Below are positions 47,700-59,335 of a stretch of 64,000 nt of DNA, piece after piece. Each line of letters begins with the position of its first letter. Position 1 is the first letter of the stretch. The notes below the pieces were generated by a model. That model saw only the letters and a list, made by a program, of their open reading frames with translations. It made no database searches and was not told where the DNA came from. Source of the DNA: Tenrec ecaudatus (Eukaryota > Chordata > Mammalia > Afrosoricida > Tenrecidae); assembly GCF_050624435.1 (NCBI RefSeq), contig NC_134539.1, positions 46,408,001 to 46,472,000 on the forward strand, in the 5' to 3' direction. The position numbers were made by a program, and so were the translations under genes.

Positions 47700-48594
47700 C
47701 TGGGTCGTGAAGAGACAGGAAGGTTAGAAAATCCCGCCCCAATTTTCCCAACAAGAAGTAACTTGTTTCTCAAGCCTTGGCCCTTTGCGTTGTACGGTGG
47801 TTGGCACTGTAGTGACTTGCCCATCAAGTGGATTTGAGCTCGTAGTCACCCCACAGAGTTTCCACGCTGTGAACTTTACGGAAGCCCCCAGCCTCAGCTT
47901 TCTCATGTGCCACCACTGGTAAGCTCAGAGGGCCAGCCTTTACCCTAGAACTTGTGTCCATGGACTCGCCCGAGCTCCTTCCTCTAGCCTGCACGCCAGA
48001 AATGTCCCCTGATAAGGGTCTTGGTAAAGCCTGGTCACCTTCTCTCTGGGGGAAGAAGAAGAGCCACATCGCTATTCTCAGCCTTGCACGTGAACTGAAA
48101 GTCTGTGTTCTTTTCACATTCTGCAGACAGGGAACCTGAGGCAGGGAGAGGAAGCGTGATTTCCCAAAACCACTGGCTCACCTGAGACTCTTAATATAAA
48201 ATGAACGCTACAAGAGAAAACAAATTTATAGTAAGGTTTTTTTTATTTACAGACATGATGATGGGGTCTTTGCAGTCCATTTATCTGAACTTCCATGTTT
48301 CATGAAGCTGAATGTAAGATGCTTATATCTCGCTATGTACTTTAAAGACACTTACTAACTACTGTGTATCTTGAAGATTACTGACCACCATAATGCATCA
48401 AAGTATAAATGTCAAGGTAAACATCTTATGTATCCAGTCTGTAACACAGATTTTTCTCTTACAGTGTTCGCTTCTTATGCATATGCACAGGATCCACATC
48501 TGATGATTCTTGGAATCTCTGCCCTTGACAACAAACACAAAATAAACGATTGTCAAATAAAAAAAGCATGACCTATAAGCATAAGGAGGGGGAC

Positions 48595-48760
48595 CCAGTG
48601 TAGTGGGTCCGTGTTGGACTGTGATCGGAATGGTCAGCAGTTGGAAACCATCAGCAGCTCCGAGAAAGCAGACTGGCTTTCTACTCCCGTGAACAGGGTG
48701 TGGGGAAGCCACAGGGCATTGCTATGGTCAGCATGGACTCCATGGCAGTGCGTATGGACA
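48595..48760 (+). mobile_element. AfroSINE copy, diverged
   Basis: 'gacccagtgtagtgggtccg', 'cggaatggtcagcagttgga' and 'aaccatcagcagctccgaga' match the head and B-box region. Confidence 0.65.
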
Positions 48761-49197
48761 TGGGCAACTGTAGATGCATTGGTGTTCATGCACGGTGACC
48801 GTAGGCACGATGAAGTGATCTGCTGCCCTGTGCTGCGCCAACCCCGGTCCAGAGGCCTTTCCCTGGCAAACACTCACAAGTGCATCACCAGGCCTTTCTG
48901 CCTCATCCATCTTAATCTGGAAGCTCTGCTGGAATGCCAGCCTCTACCGACAGATGGAAGGGAGGGACACAGGAGGGGCCTTAGTTGGAAATGGCACCTG
49001 CCTCTCTCTCTCTCCATGGAAGATGACACGTCTACACTGAACTCTTGCTGCCTCAGTGCAAATGAATATACACTTTAAATATACCAATTTCAATCATTCC
49101 ATTGTTTTCCCTTTCATTTATTCTGTTGTTCTTCTTTTCCCATCATTTTGATTTAAAAGCTTTTGCTTATGATTAGCAAGGCTTTGAACTGATTTAA

Positions 49198-49420
49198 AGA
49201 GCCCTTGGTGACTACATGGGTTAAGCATTGGGCTGCTAACCCAAAGAGGAATTGTTCAAACTCACAAGCTGTTGTTTGGGAGAAAGATGAGGCAGTCTGC
49301 TCACGTCAAGATTTATAGCCTCTGTAACCAAACTCTACGGGGCAGTTCTGCCCTGTCCTACAGGGTCGCTGTGCGTCAGAAGCGACTCCAGGGCAGAGAG
49401 CTGGATTTGGGTTGGGTCTG
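49198..49420 (+). mobile_element. AfroSINE copy, full length
   Basis: 'gagcccttggtgactacatg', 'cattgggctgctaacccaaa', 'ggggcagttctgccctgtcc' and 'agggtcgctgtgcgtcagaa' give a complete copy with the RTE-like 3' tail and a TTTGGGTTGGG end. Confidence 0.9.
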
Positions 49421-49539
49421 GACTGATTTTGTTCCATAACGGTCACCTGATGTTTAGAGGCACCACCCACACTTGGCTGGCACACAGCTGTGTGCTGTGG
49501 CGAGCCCATTTCCTCTGCTTCGGATCTAGATCCAGGAAG

Positions 49540-49705
49540 CCTGGGGCTGCTGTGGGCTAGGCGTTGGGCGGCCAACCTTCAGCCCAGAGGTTTAAACCTT
49601 TCTCTGTGGGAGGAAGATGGGCTGTCTGCTTCCGGACAGACTTGCAGTCTTAGTAACTAGATACAGGACTGCTATGAGTTGAAACCAGCCTGATGGCGGA
49701 GCGTT
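49540..49705 (+). mobile_element. AfroSINE copy, diverged
   Basis: 'ggctaggcgttgggcggcca', 'gaggtttaaacctttctctg' and 'actgctatgagttgaaacca' retain the plus-oriented order. Confidence 0.7.
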
Positions 49706-49859
49706 TGGATGTATGCTTTTAGATTTTGGTCAATGGCAAAAGCGCGGCCCTGACTCTCCCTAGTTTGCTATGTGACAGTTTTTAAGCTCTTGCTTCTTGG
49801 CTGCGAGGGGCCGCTGCAGGGGGGGTTCCAGATTAGGATAATCCTTTGCTCCCCTACCC

Positions 49860-51420
49860 CAAGGGGCGGTGGCGGGTTTATCAGGTGATTCCTGCTATAT
49901 TCTCTTTTTTCTTTTCCTCACTTCCCAGTGCTCACCATGTCTTCTTAAAGCAGCATGTAAGCCCAGTAGACAACTGCCTCGCGGGGTGCATACCCACAGA
50001 GTTCACCAGCTGATCAATGCCTGTGTCCACTGCGATGCTCCTCTCCCTCTCAAACGATCCTGCCCGACATTTTCTTAGCATAAAGTCCCACTCCCCACCT
50101 CGTCTCCCACCAGGAAACCTCTGTCCTACATTTCTCCCTCTCTCCACCCTGGCACACCCACATCACATCCTTTTCTTCCGACCTCAGTCACCTTCTACGA
50201 TCGGACCAACTTCTATCTGGTAGCCCCACTTCCCTCTGGGAGCCACTTCCTCAAACAGAATCTGGTGGTGTTACCCCACTACGGAAAGGCCTCTCCCCCA
50301 CCTCTACCATGCAGTTCCACCCTCCCACCCCCACCTGCTTGTCTTCCTTCTTCTTGAGCTATGTTGAACCACCCAGACATGATGAGCACCGCCGTTAGCC
50401 ATGCCCATCTGTCCAATCTCCCAATTATTATTACTATTGTTACTATTATTGCTTTTGGTTTATTGCTTTCGCTCCAGTTTCTACTTTGATGCTCTCTCCC
50501 TTACCCCCTTTAAAATAAAAACCTATATTGAGATGAAATAATATTGGCTTGAGATGACATGATTTCTGTAGGCTTTCCAACTTTGTGAAGGCTTCTTTCT
50601 TCTCTCATACACTCCATAAACTCTTTCAATAACCGTTCTGCTTTAAAGAATAATTGGAAGTATTTATTGTTCTCCTCTCACATCCCACTGGTCTCTCTTC
50701 CCTTCAGATATTTTTCTAACACAAGTACTTTATTTTCTTGATTGATTTTGCAGGTCCTCAGTACAGCTTTGTGGTTCCATTATTGTCTAATTCATAGAAG
50801 CTACCTGCTCTGATTTTGCAATCCCTTGAGCCTGTTTCGACATACTCCATGGGGTGGGTAACAGCTTCTCACTTGCTATTTATTGCTTCTAATTAATTCC
50901 TTGGATCGTAGCCTTCAGGTATTAATTTAGTACTTGATTCCTTGAAATTTCAACCAGAAATAGTCTGGTCACGCTGTTCTGTTCCACTGTGCGAGCTGCT
51001 GTGCTCAGCCCTCTTTTGTAGACTGCTGAATAACTGCTTCTACTTAGCAGCGTTGAGTCAGGACAGAAAGATGTGATGACACGTTATACCGTCCATAGCT
51101 CTGCCCCACGTGAATGTCTGCTTAGCACAGATTCACTGTGACACCCCATTGCCTTGGAACCTGCGGTGGTCCAGCTGTCTGCTTATCAAGTCCAAACCTG
51201 TCTTTTCAAGTTCACTTATAAAAACAGCTCTGCTTATACAACTGCATCTCTCAACACATGTCCACAGGGATCCTCCTCTCCATAGAGGCTGGACACCTTG
51301 CCTGACGTTATCCACAAAGTTAGCCAGCAAATCCACACAGTTCCCTACTACTTTCCAGCATGTGGCTGTAGCTAAGGCATTTAGGTTTTGTTTGGGTTGA
51401 TTTCCTACTTCCTAAAGAAG
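49860..51420. other. Pyrimidine-rich intronic sequence, unassigned
   Basis: A long CT-rich plus strand between 49.9 and 50.4 kb is followed by AT-rich sequence. It could be a reverse-oriented lineage-specific L1 3' UTR, but I see no diagnostic end. Confidence 0.3.
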
Positions 51421-51974
51421 GTTGTTGTAATGATTACATATATAATATGGATTGGACCAGGTACTGGGTAAGTCCTGGCATAGCAAGCCCCTCTTAAAAA
51501 TTAGTTCCCATTATTGGGCTAATTTCATACAGAGATAAACCTGATGTATTATATGTATAAAGTCTCTATTCAGAACTCATAGGACTAAAGCCGAGGTCCA
51601 AGATGAGCTAACAGACGTAGTGCTCCTGAGAGGCCCACCTACAAACACCCCCACAGCAACCACCAGCTGGTAGCTGGAGCTGTCTCTGAACCAGAAGCAA
51701 AGCTGCTAACGAGCAGGAGGAACACAGGCAGTTCGAGCTCACAGTGGAGGGGAGGAGTGAGAGATGGTTATAAAAGGAAGATGAACCAGGGAGAACATTC
51801 CAGATAAAGGAGGTTGACGCCTTAACCCAAGGATAGGCTGGAACCAACACAGATTTTTTAGGTGCACTAGCAACCAGGTTAGAGCCAGGCCCAGGAAGCT
51901 TAGTCTGGCTGTATGTGCAAATAGATTATAAAGGGGCAGTCAGCCAAACAAGGGCTTATGTGCACACATTGCTG

Positions 51975-52160
51975 CTTTTGTGCAGTCAGCACACCTGAAA
52001 TGCCCTCTCTCTTCCTTTCACCAGTCTTCCATATTGGGCACTACAAACCTTCCTTGAGGGTAACAGCCCACTTGGATGTCTGTGACCCTCAGACTGTCTG
52101 AACCATACGATCAGCACTATGCCCTCTCTGCATTGTCAAACTGGAATGTAGAATAAGACC
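51975..52160 (+). repeat. L2 fragment
   Basis: 'cctgaaatgccctctctctt', 'aaccttccttgagggtaaca' are L2-like. Confidence 0.5.
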
Positions 52161-52289
52161 TTGTTCCTAGTGTATGTTCTTAAATCTATGTTCCCAATCA
52201 GAAGATAAACTCTCCTGGGACTTCTTTCCGTCAATCTGAAGATGGGATTTGGAATACTTATTCTTGTCCAGAATGATGGCTTCTGCTTC

Positions 52290-52700
52290 TATTTCTAGTC
52301 TCATCGTCGCCCCAGTACTCATTCCCAACTTCTCCCTGTCCACATGGGTGCCTAGCTAGAAATTTATATGTGCCAGCCTCCCTTGCAGCTAAATCACGCA
52401 ATTCTGTTCTTGCAAATGGAATGTGAGCAGTCATGATCTCTGTCCAGCTAATCTAAAAGGTAATTTCTTGCCTCAACAATCATCTATTTCCTCTTCCCTC
52501 AAGCTTGAACAACAAGGTCATTAAAGTAACTCAACTTCCATCATGCAATTGAAGATGAAACTTTAGCGATTGGTCACAATAAGATGGAAGAAAGCAGAGT
52601 CCTTGAATGACCTTGTGGAATTAAGCTGCCCCATCAGACCACATCAGTCCCTCTTAAGTGAGAGAAAAATTAAGTGCCTGGCTTAAGTTTTGTATGTTGG
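52290..52700 (+). mobile_element. Old LTR-like repeat, probable MaLR
   Basis: 'cagcctcccttgcagctaaa' and 'gcaaatggaatgtgagcagt' are typical of MaLR-type LTR sequence. The right end is uncertain. Confidence 0.45.
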
Positions 52701-52789
52701 GCCATCTAGTTCAGCAGTTAGCTTCCACTCAACAAATAAAGTCCTATCTTACTTCGTACATTGATTCCAGTTTTTGAACTACGCACATT

Positions 52790-53140
52790 GCTTCCTGGCT
52801 AACAGGCTATCTTTCCCACCTCTTTCGAACTTACATGTGACTACAAAACTAAATTCTGGCCAATGAAATGCAAGCAGAGTTGTTTCCTGGGACTCCTGGG
52901 TAATCATAAAACTAACAGTTTTCTTCCTGTTTCCTCTTCCCTGCTACCTGAATTGTGGATCTAATGGCTAACGTTCACGCAGTCTTCTCGGGCCATGAAG
53001 AACTGCGAAGGGAATGGGAGGACCCAGGGTCTCGGAATACTATAACCACCACATCTGCTCTGAAATTCTTACTTCTAGCTTTCTTCATATGAGCACAATG
53101 CTCGTATGTTATTTAGTAACGTGTGTTTTCTGTAGTGGAA
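52790..53140 (+). mobile_element. Second old LTR-like repeat
   Basis: 'acttacatgtgactacaaaa', 'ctggccaatgaaatgcaagc' resemble the same LTR class as the preceding element. Confidence 0.4.
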
Positions 53141-53968
53141 CCTAATCATAAGCAAAAAAAAAAAAAATCCAGTCTCATACAGTTGGTTACTGGGGACACA
53201 GATTTCTACCCCCAACCTGATTCTTTGACATAGCACTCTTAGCAGAAGAAAATAAAAATGACCCCTTTTAAAGTTGCATGAGCAAGAGACCAGTTTCCGT
53301 TCCTTCTGAACAAATCAGCTTAACTTTTGTGCTCACAGAAACAGCTCTGCCAACATCCCCTCACCCCCATCCTAACCCACCCAGGTCCCAGCAGACCCCA
53401 GAAAAGGTAGCTCACAGAGGTATGATGGCAGGAGAGCCAAGGGGTGGGAATGGGAAGGAAGATGAGCCGCGCTCCGGTGCAGGGCTAGTACCTGGGGATA
53501 GAATGCTAATGTTGGAGAGAGAGGCATTCTCTCCAATACAGAAAGGAGAGAAGCCAGCATCTCTAAGTTGTGGTAAAGCTCTCGGAGGTCGCATCGCACC
53601 AACTGGTCCCCTGAACACTCTGGTCAGTGTGGTGTGGATTAGGGCAACAGCCAGCAGGAATCTCACACACTCGGCCAGATGGCGGCCTTCTCTTGCAGGC
53701 AGTGGGGTGGGGAGGAGATGCTGGGAAACGGAGGAGCCCCGCGCGGCACCACCTGCCCACGGGATGGCAGGACTTAGGTGACCGGTCAAGCAATGGCAGG
53801 GGGAGGCGCAAATAGCTCCACGGACCCTTCTTCCCCCAGGCGGTGCGCTCCCCATCCTCGCCTCTGCAGCGCCCAAGGACCCCAGTCTTGCCGGAACGCC
53901 AAGCCTGGGTCTCGCCCCCCCTCCCCCCCACCCCCGCAGCCCTTCACCACCCCCACCCGCAGCCTCAC

Positions 53969-54218
53969 CCTCCTCGGACAGGTAACGCAGGTCGTAGAAC
54001 TCGCCGGCGAAGGTACCGTAGGAGGAGTCGTGGCGCGGCGCCGCCTCGTCTGCGCCCGCGTCGCCCCGCGCACGTCCCCGGGGTCCCCGGCCCCCAGGCC
54101 CCGCGCCGTCGTCCGCGGGGCTGGCGACACAGGCGGCAGGCCCGGCGAGCAACAGCAAGAGCAGAGGCGCCCAGGGCCGCGGGCGCAGCGGCGGCGGCGG
54201 CGGCGGCGGCAGCGCCAT
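53969..54218 (-). CDS. FRRS1L: FRRS1L exon 1 (start of coding region)
   Basis: First coding exon, residues 1-83. I place the start at the ATG read from 54218 (context GCGATGG) because the frame upstream to 54248 opens with GTG, not ATG; this gives 297 residues, near the roughly 293 of human FRRS1L. A signal peptide follows: seven prolines, then [15 protein letters not shown]. Next come a Gly/Arg-rich segment and the conserved [20 protein letters not shown]. The donor is GTGAGG, phase 1. The protein enters the ER; mature FRRS1L is membrane-anchored at its C-terminus and supports AMPA-receptor biogenesis. The proline run is encoded by a pure CCG tract and may vary in length. Confidence 0.93.
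54187..54211. repeat. (CGG)n trinucleotide tract in FRRS1L exon 1
   Basis: About eight GGC/CGG units on the plus strand, read as CCG proline codons in the FRRS1L signal peptide. Confidence 0.85.
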
Positions 54219-54765
54219 CGCTGCGCTCCGATCCCGCAGCCTGGCCACCCGGGCCGCAGCGGGGCCGGGACTGCGCCGCTACCGCCGTCCGCACGCGCCC
54301 GCACGCGCTCGCCCGCCCGCCCGCAGCCTGCGCAGCCGCGGAGCCGCCGCGTCCGCCCTCGGCTCGCGCATCCTCGCTGGGGCCGCAGCCTGCCTCTTCC
54401 TCCTGGCAACCCCGTCCTCGCCGGCACCCACCTTTCTGCTTCCTCCCGGTCCCGCATCCCCCTGGCCTCCCTCCAAATCCGCCTCCGCCGTGTCCCCGGG
54501 GTGCCGGCTCGACCCTTCTAGACCCCCTGCTGCTCCAGTGTGAACTGGGGACCAAGTCTCTCCATCGCCGCGAGGCTGGTGAGCTGCGCGGAGCCCCACT
54601 GCACAACCACCATTGGCCACCTGCTTTTAAATAAGATCCCCCACCCATCTGAATCCAGATTCAAATTTAAGATAACCCTTGCTCTAGAGGGTTCACCTGG
54701 ACGCAGCATGGGGACACGCCACGCCCTTTGCCAGGCCTCTCCCATTCCGTGGGGGCACTTCCCGG

Positions 54766-54828
54766 TTTGGATAAAGCACTTTCTTTTTTCTTTTCTTTTA
54801 TTTATTTATTTTTGGATAAAGCACTTTC
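54766..54828 (-). mobile_element. Poly(A)-only retroinsertion with 18-bp target duplication
   Basis: TTTGGATAAAGCACTTTC occurs twice without mismatch, separated by a 27-bp T-rich stretch (TTTTTTCTTTTC then ATTTATTTATT). This is the footprint of an L1-type insertion truncated down to its A-rich tail, tail on the minus strand. It lies 550-610 bp upstream of the FRRS1L ATG. Confidence 0.75.
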
Positions 54829-54944
54829 GACCGCGGTTATTCCTTTGGATTGTCAAGGAAGACCTCATGGTACAGATAGGAAAACTGGGGTGCTTAGCGC
54901 CAGAGGAGAAACTAAAGCTCAGTTCTTGGGGCTGGAGACCTAGA

Positions 54945-55120
54945 TAGGTGATGCGTTGAGCAGCTATCCACAAAAAACAGTGGTTTGAACCAATCTAGCC
55001 ACCCGTCACAAGTGAGGCGATGAGGCTGAAGATGTCAAGTTTTGGAAACCCAAAGGGGCAGTTTTACTCTGTCCTTATAGGATCGTTGTGAATGCAAACT
55101 CGCCTGATGGCAGTGAGGGG
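54945..55120 (+). mobile_element. AfroSINE copy
   Basis: 'gtggtttgaaccaatctagc', 'aaaggggcagttttactctg', 'ttataggatcgttgtgaatg' and a GCAGTGAGGGGGCTTTG end give body and tail. The head is degraded. Confidence 0.7.
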
Positions 55121-55774
55121 GCTTTGTTTGATTTGGTTTGGGGTAGGGGGTGCGTTTGAATTATCGGGAGAGGTGGCCATATAACCTGCCCCTTTAAACC
55201 AGGCTCTGGTTTATCCTGTTTCCTTGCAGCGCACACACACAGGCAGGCTCATACTCCTATCTAAATGGCCTTGCTGAATTCTCAGCTTTGCCAACCATAG
55301 CTTGGAATCCATTTCTGACTGTTTACTCAGCCGGCCGCTCAGTCGCCCAAGCACTGAGTGCAAGCCAGGGCCCAGGCTTCGCTTCTGATAGCGGGAGTTG
55401 GCGTGACCACCCATCCAAGCTGCTAATTTCCATTCGAGACATGAACACAATTCCTTTCGCACTCGTATTGCACAAGCGCCGGTCTCGCCTCTTTCTCTTT
55501 CATTTCATTGCAAAGACAAAGAAAAAAGTGAGAGAAGCAACAAAACAAAGTTAGACCCAGATGTCAGACTTGCCTGGGTTGAAATCAGCAACCTGCCACG
55601 ACCAGCACTGGCACTCCACAATGGCAGTGAAGATGAGATAAAATGAACAAGTAGGGTCAGTCAGGTTCGGTGGTATTAATGACAGGAGCAACTACAAAAT
55701 ACTAATATTTAAAAGGGGCTTCATGACTTCAACTTTTGTAGGCTTGGATAGCTGGCCATGACAGATAAGTACAA
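55121..55774. other. Upstream flank of FRRS1L, nothing recognised
   Basis: No exon or repeat identified. 'aggggcttcatgacttcaac' near 55.71 kb faintly resembles one end of the mariner-like MITE. Confidence 0.3.
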
Positions 55775-55965
55775 AATAACTGCACTGTCATGAGTCAATG
55801 CTGACTCATTGTGACAACCCCCCCCCCCCCCATGGGTCTCCGGGAATGTAACTGTTTACAGGGAGTAGAAAGCTCAGTCTTTCACCCTTGGAGCTGCAGG
55901 TGGTTTCGAACTGCTGATCATGTAGATCACAGCTCAACACATAACCACTACAGTGCCATGGCTCC
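55775..55965 (-). mobile_element. AfroSINE copy with C-run
   Basis: 'actgtcatgagtcaatgctg', a run of 13-14 C, 'cagggagtagaaagctcagt' and 'ggtttcgaactgctgatcat' are in reverse. The C-run replaces the usual 'accctatagg' region. Confidence 0.75.
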
Positions 55966-56599
55966 AAACCTTGGCAGATTCTACTGTCAAAATAGGGTGA
56001 AGCGTTAGAAGGGCGACTCAGCCTTTGGGGGTTTGCTGCTGGGTGTCAGCAACAGACAGTGGAGTTTAAACTTGTGACTCCTCACAAGTAAATCAAGGTG
56101 CTGTCAATGAAATCATTAGTGGGTATCGTGAGATGCCACAATATCCCAGCTGTTGGCAGAAACCAATCTGACCTATCGTTGGGAAAAGATAGACTTTGAT
56201 AACTCAAACTATACAACAGAGACTTCTCCCAAACAGCTTTGCTTTGCATTATCCCCGGATACATACCATTGCAAAACGAAAAAACAAAAAACAATGATGC
56301 TTCAGTCCTATTCAAATAAAGTTTAATCCTTCAGAAAGTAAAAGTATAACAAACAAAACCCCTCTTCCTTAAAAAATGGAGATGACTGTTCATCAGGAGA
56401 GCATTGGATTTCTGATTTCAGGGTTGCTGTTTGGGCTGTGGATGCACACCGCCACCTGTCATTTTCTCGGACCCTGCCTTTATTTGGTTACTTCAATTAA
56501 AGGTGACGGATGGTGTCACACAGATGGCAAATGAACACTAGGACATTCTCTTCCCTGGAAATGCCGACACCTCTTCACCTCCCCCGACATCTCACACCC

Positions 56600-56745
56600 C
56601 CAAATCCACTGCCATCAAGTCGATTCAAACCCTTAGCGCCCCTAGATAAGGTTTCCAGGTTATACATCTTTATGGGCACATACAGCTCTGTTTTTCTTCT
56701 GGGGAGCAGCTACTGACTTTGAACTTGCAGTCCAAATCTAGCTCA
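56600..56745 (-). mobile_element. AfroSINE copy
   Basis: 'aaatccactgccatcaagtc', 'gattcaaacccttagcgccc' and 'tgactttgaacttgcagtcc' are in reverse. Confidence 0.8.
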
Positions 56746-57301
56746 CCTGGCCACGAGGGGTCCTCTCCCATCAATAGGTCTGATGAAGGGGTGGTGTGTT
56801 CTGTTCTTGTTTTCCTCCTCCGGCTGTCACAGGCTGGGGCGAGCGTTTTCAACCACAGCCGAAATGAGGTTCTGCAGGTACAATGTGGATTTCGAAGACT
56901 TACCCATGAGGGAGGACATGGGGCCCATGAATTCCTAAGGGTCACAGGTGGACTTCTGGGGTGGTACGAGGCCTCTCCGAAGGTGCTGTGATGTGCATTT
57001 ATTTAGGGAGTCAACCTATAGTCACTCCAAGTCAGGGTGCCTCTCCAGCAGGATTTGTCACCGAAGGGGTACCAGTTCCCTACAGACTTGCCTGCATGCA
57101 TTTCATGATGGTCTCTCCCGTCTTGGAAGTTGCCTTTGGGTGTGCTCATTATTGTTTTCCTACAAGCTTTATGCCCTGAAACGACTAGAGGGAGACCCCC
57201 CCCCTCAGCACGTGTTCCCATCTTAGTTCTATCCCAGGCTTTGCAGAGACCCGCTGCTCCCCACCAGTGTGAGCCCACCCAGTGGTCAAGAAATACCATG
57301 G
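56746..57301. other. Intergenic sequence, nothing recognised
   Basis: Balanced base composition with short frames on both strands, no splice-supported exon, and no repeat I can name. Confidence 0.3.
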
Positions 57302-57808
57302 TGAGGTAGTTAGTTTATTGTGCCAACATGATAAACACATGCGGGTTAATTGAAGGGCAGAGGGATAAATGACTCAGTGAGCCTCGCCTTTCTAGTTCTC
57401 GGGTATCTTACTTTCTGATGATCGGACCAGGGTGCAGCTGCCTTAGCCAGTTCCCTGCTTCAGATGACAAGGCTCACTTCCTGCAGGACATCCCTGAGGA
57501 GAAGCCACATGTACCTACCCTGATGCAGCCCTGGGTGTTGGAGCGGCCATGTGGAACCCCTGCCAGCGCTGAGATGCTTACACACTTGTTGATTCGGCTT
57601 TCCTCTTGCAGTCGGCATCATTGCGTGTGTTTCAGGAGGTGGAGGAGGACTTTGTGGATTGGTGTTGGACATATGGGTTAATGTTGCATTTGTGGGCTTG
57701 GGCAGCACTGGGTTAGGATGTTTTCTTGATGTGCACTTACCCTTTATATAAAACTCTTATACACGAGTTTCTGTGGATTTGTTTCTCTAAAGTACCCAGA
57801 CTAACACA
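57302..57808 (+). mobile_element. Solo LTR, copy B
   Basis: It begins TGAGGTAGTTAGTTTATTGT and ends GACTAACACA, so it has canonical TG...CA ends. It is collinear with copy A at 39.8 kb throughout, differing by scattered substitutions and small indels. The flanking words catgg/catca match only in part. No coding frame is present. Confidence 0.7.
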
Positions 57809-57967
57809 CATCATTTCCTCTTCTGCACATGTTTTCTAGGAAAGAAGTTCCTCTGAACAATCAGAGACCACCAGCTGAACAAGAATTGGCTATTCAAACA
57901 AGTAACTTTGGAGGTTAATTTGGATTTAATTTTATTTTCATTAAAAAAGAAAAGCGCATCAAGTCTT

Positions 57968-58112
57968 GATGCAAAGGGCTTAAGTGGAGAGCAAATGCTT
58001 TGAAAATGATGAGGGCAAAGAATGTACAGATGTGCTTTATACAATTGATGTATGTATATGTATGGATTGTGATGAGTTGTATGAGTCCCTAATAAATTGT
58101 AAAAAAAAAAAA
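57968..58112 (+). mobile_element. L1 3' end, short tail copy
   Basis: 'gatgcaaagggcttaagtgg', 'gaatgtacagatgtgcttta', 'gagtccctaataaattg' and an A-run. It is nearly collinear with the end of the 40.4-41.3 kb copy. Confidence 0.8.
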
Positions 58113-58557
58113 AAAGTGCTTTTATTTTCTCTTCTCTTCAAAGCAGGGCTTCTTATCAGTTCATTTCAGGTCAACCCACTGCTGAAAGTGGTCATTTTGA
58201 TCCATCAGACTACATTTTAACAAGAATTTTCACAGAATTCACATTTCTAACCTGGGGATTTTGCAAAAATGTAGACCCAGATTCAGTGGTTTTGGGGTGG
58301 AAAGGCAAATTCTCAGCCTTTTGGGGTTGAATCAGACCGAACTGGTTAGCCACTGCATTTCAAAGTCCTTTCTCTAAAACGAAACAAACCAACTTCTTTC
58401 CCTTACGAGCTGCATTCTATCAAATCGCCGTGTCGCCTTGATATCTGACCGGCAGCAGAGCTGCTCTTGCTTTGGACTGCCTCGCCTACGTGTCTTTTCG
58501 CTGCAGATTTCTGAAAAATAAGAGCTGTGATCTGGGAAGATCCTCACAAAGATATGC

Positions 58558-59045
58558 TCTTATAGAGCTGTCGTATGACCCAATAATTCCACTCCTAGAT
58601 ATATAGAAATGGAAACCCATGCCCACACAAAGACTTCCACATAAACGTTCACAGTAACATTACTCATAACAGCCCCAAAGTGGAAATATCCATCAGCTGA
58701 TGAAAGGACAGGATGACTGGTATATCCACACCATGGGATACGTTCAGATAAAAGTAAACGTAGCATTGCTCCATGCTCCATGGATGAGCCTGGGAGATAG
58801 TACGCCAAGAGAAAGCGAACACAAACGATTACATATTGAATGATTCCACTTAGATGGAAGGAATCAAGGGCAGACAGCAGCTTTGTAGTTGTCAGGGGCT
58901 GAGAGAGGGGCCAATTGTGAGTGATTGCTAATTGATAGGGCGTTTCTTTCTGGGGTGATGAAAATGTTCTAGAATTAGACTGTGGTGATGTTTGCACAAC
59001 ACTTTGAAATGGTTGAAATGATGAATTATACCACAATTTAAAATA
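58558..59045 (+). mobile_element. L1M-type LINE-1 3' region
   Basis: 'tatgacccaataattccact', 'cataacagccccaaagtgga', 'ttagatggaaggaatcaagg' and 'ggggtgatgaaaatgttcta' are in the standard L1M 3' UTR order. Confidence 0.85.
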
Positions 59046-59194
59046 TAAAGGCTATCCAGTTGGAAATGGTTAGATAAAGATAAAGATGATACCAGAGACC
59101 CCCTGCACTATTTTGGGAAATGAAATTCCAAGTGCATCCAGATACGATCTTGTTTTAAAATTTTCCCAAGAACATCCTATTCAGTATAAATACT

Positions 59195-59335
59195 CACTGC
59201 CATCAAGTCCATGGATACGCCGCTGTGGGTTTCCCCAGACGGTGACTCTTTACAGGAGTAGAAATCCTATCCTTCTTCTGTGGAGTGGATGGCAGTTTCA
59301 AACTGAAGACCTTGCGGTTGGCAGCCCAACACAAA
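59195..59335 (-). mobile_element. AfroSINE copy
   Basis: 'actgccatcaagtccatgga', 'ctttacaggagtagaaatcc' and 'cagtttcaaactgaagacct' are in reverse. Confidence 0.8.

Larger units (their letters stand above)
47700..53968 (-). other. FRRS1L intron 1
   Basis: The donor is GTGAGG at exon 1 and the acceptor GACCCAG at exon 2. Three AfroSINEs lie between 48.6 and 49.7 kb. Pyrimidine-rich sequence of unknown origin covers roughly 49.86-51.4 kb, and old LTR and L2 pieces lie at 52-53.1 kb. The stretch 47700-48594 holds nothing recognised. Confidence 0.85.
53850..54520. promoter_or_regulatory. CpG island at FRRS1L exon 1
   Basis: Very GC- and CpG-rich sequence spans exon 1 and about 300 bp upstream, the expected promoter region of FRRS1L. 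No TATA box is apparent near the ATG. Long open frames on both strands here are caused by composition. Confidence 0.85.

Noticed and set aside
53778-54634. Long overlapping open frames on both strands around FRRS1L exon 1
   Set aside because: GC-rich shadows full of Pro, Arg and Ala. Only the minus-strand frame with the signal peptide and [16 protein letters not shown] block splices correctly into exon 2.
57302-57808. LTR copies A and B as the two ends of one endogenous retrovirus
   Set aside because: They are 17 kb apart with FRRS1L exons and many unrelated repeats between them, and copy A alone has its own 5-bp duplication.
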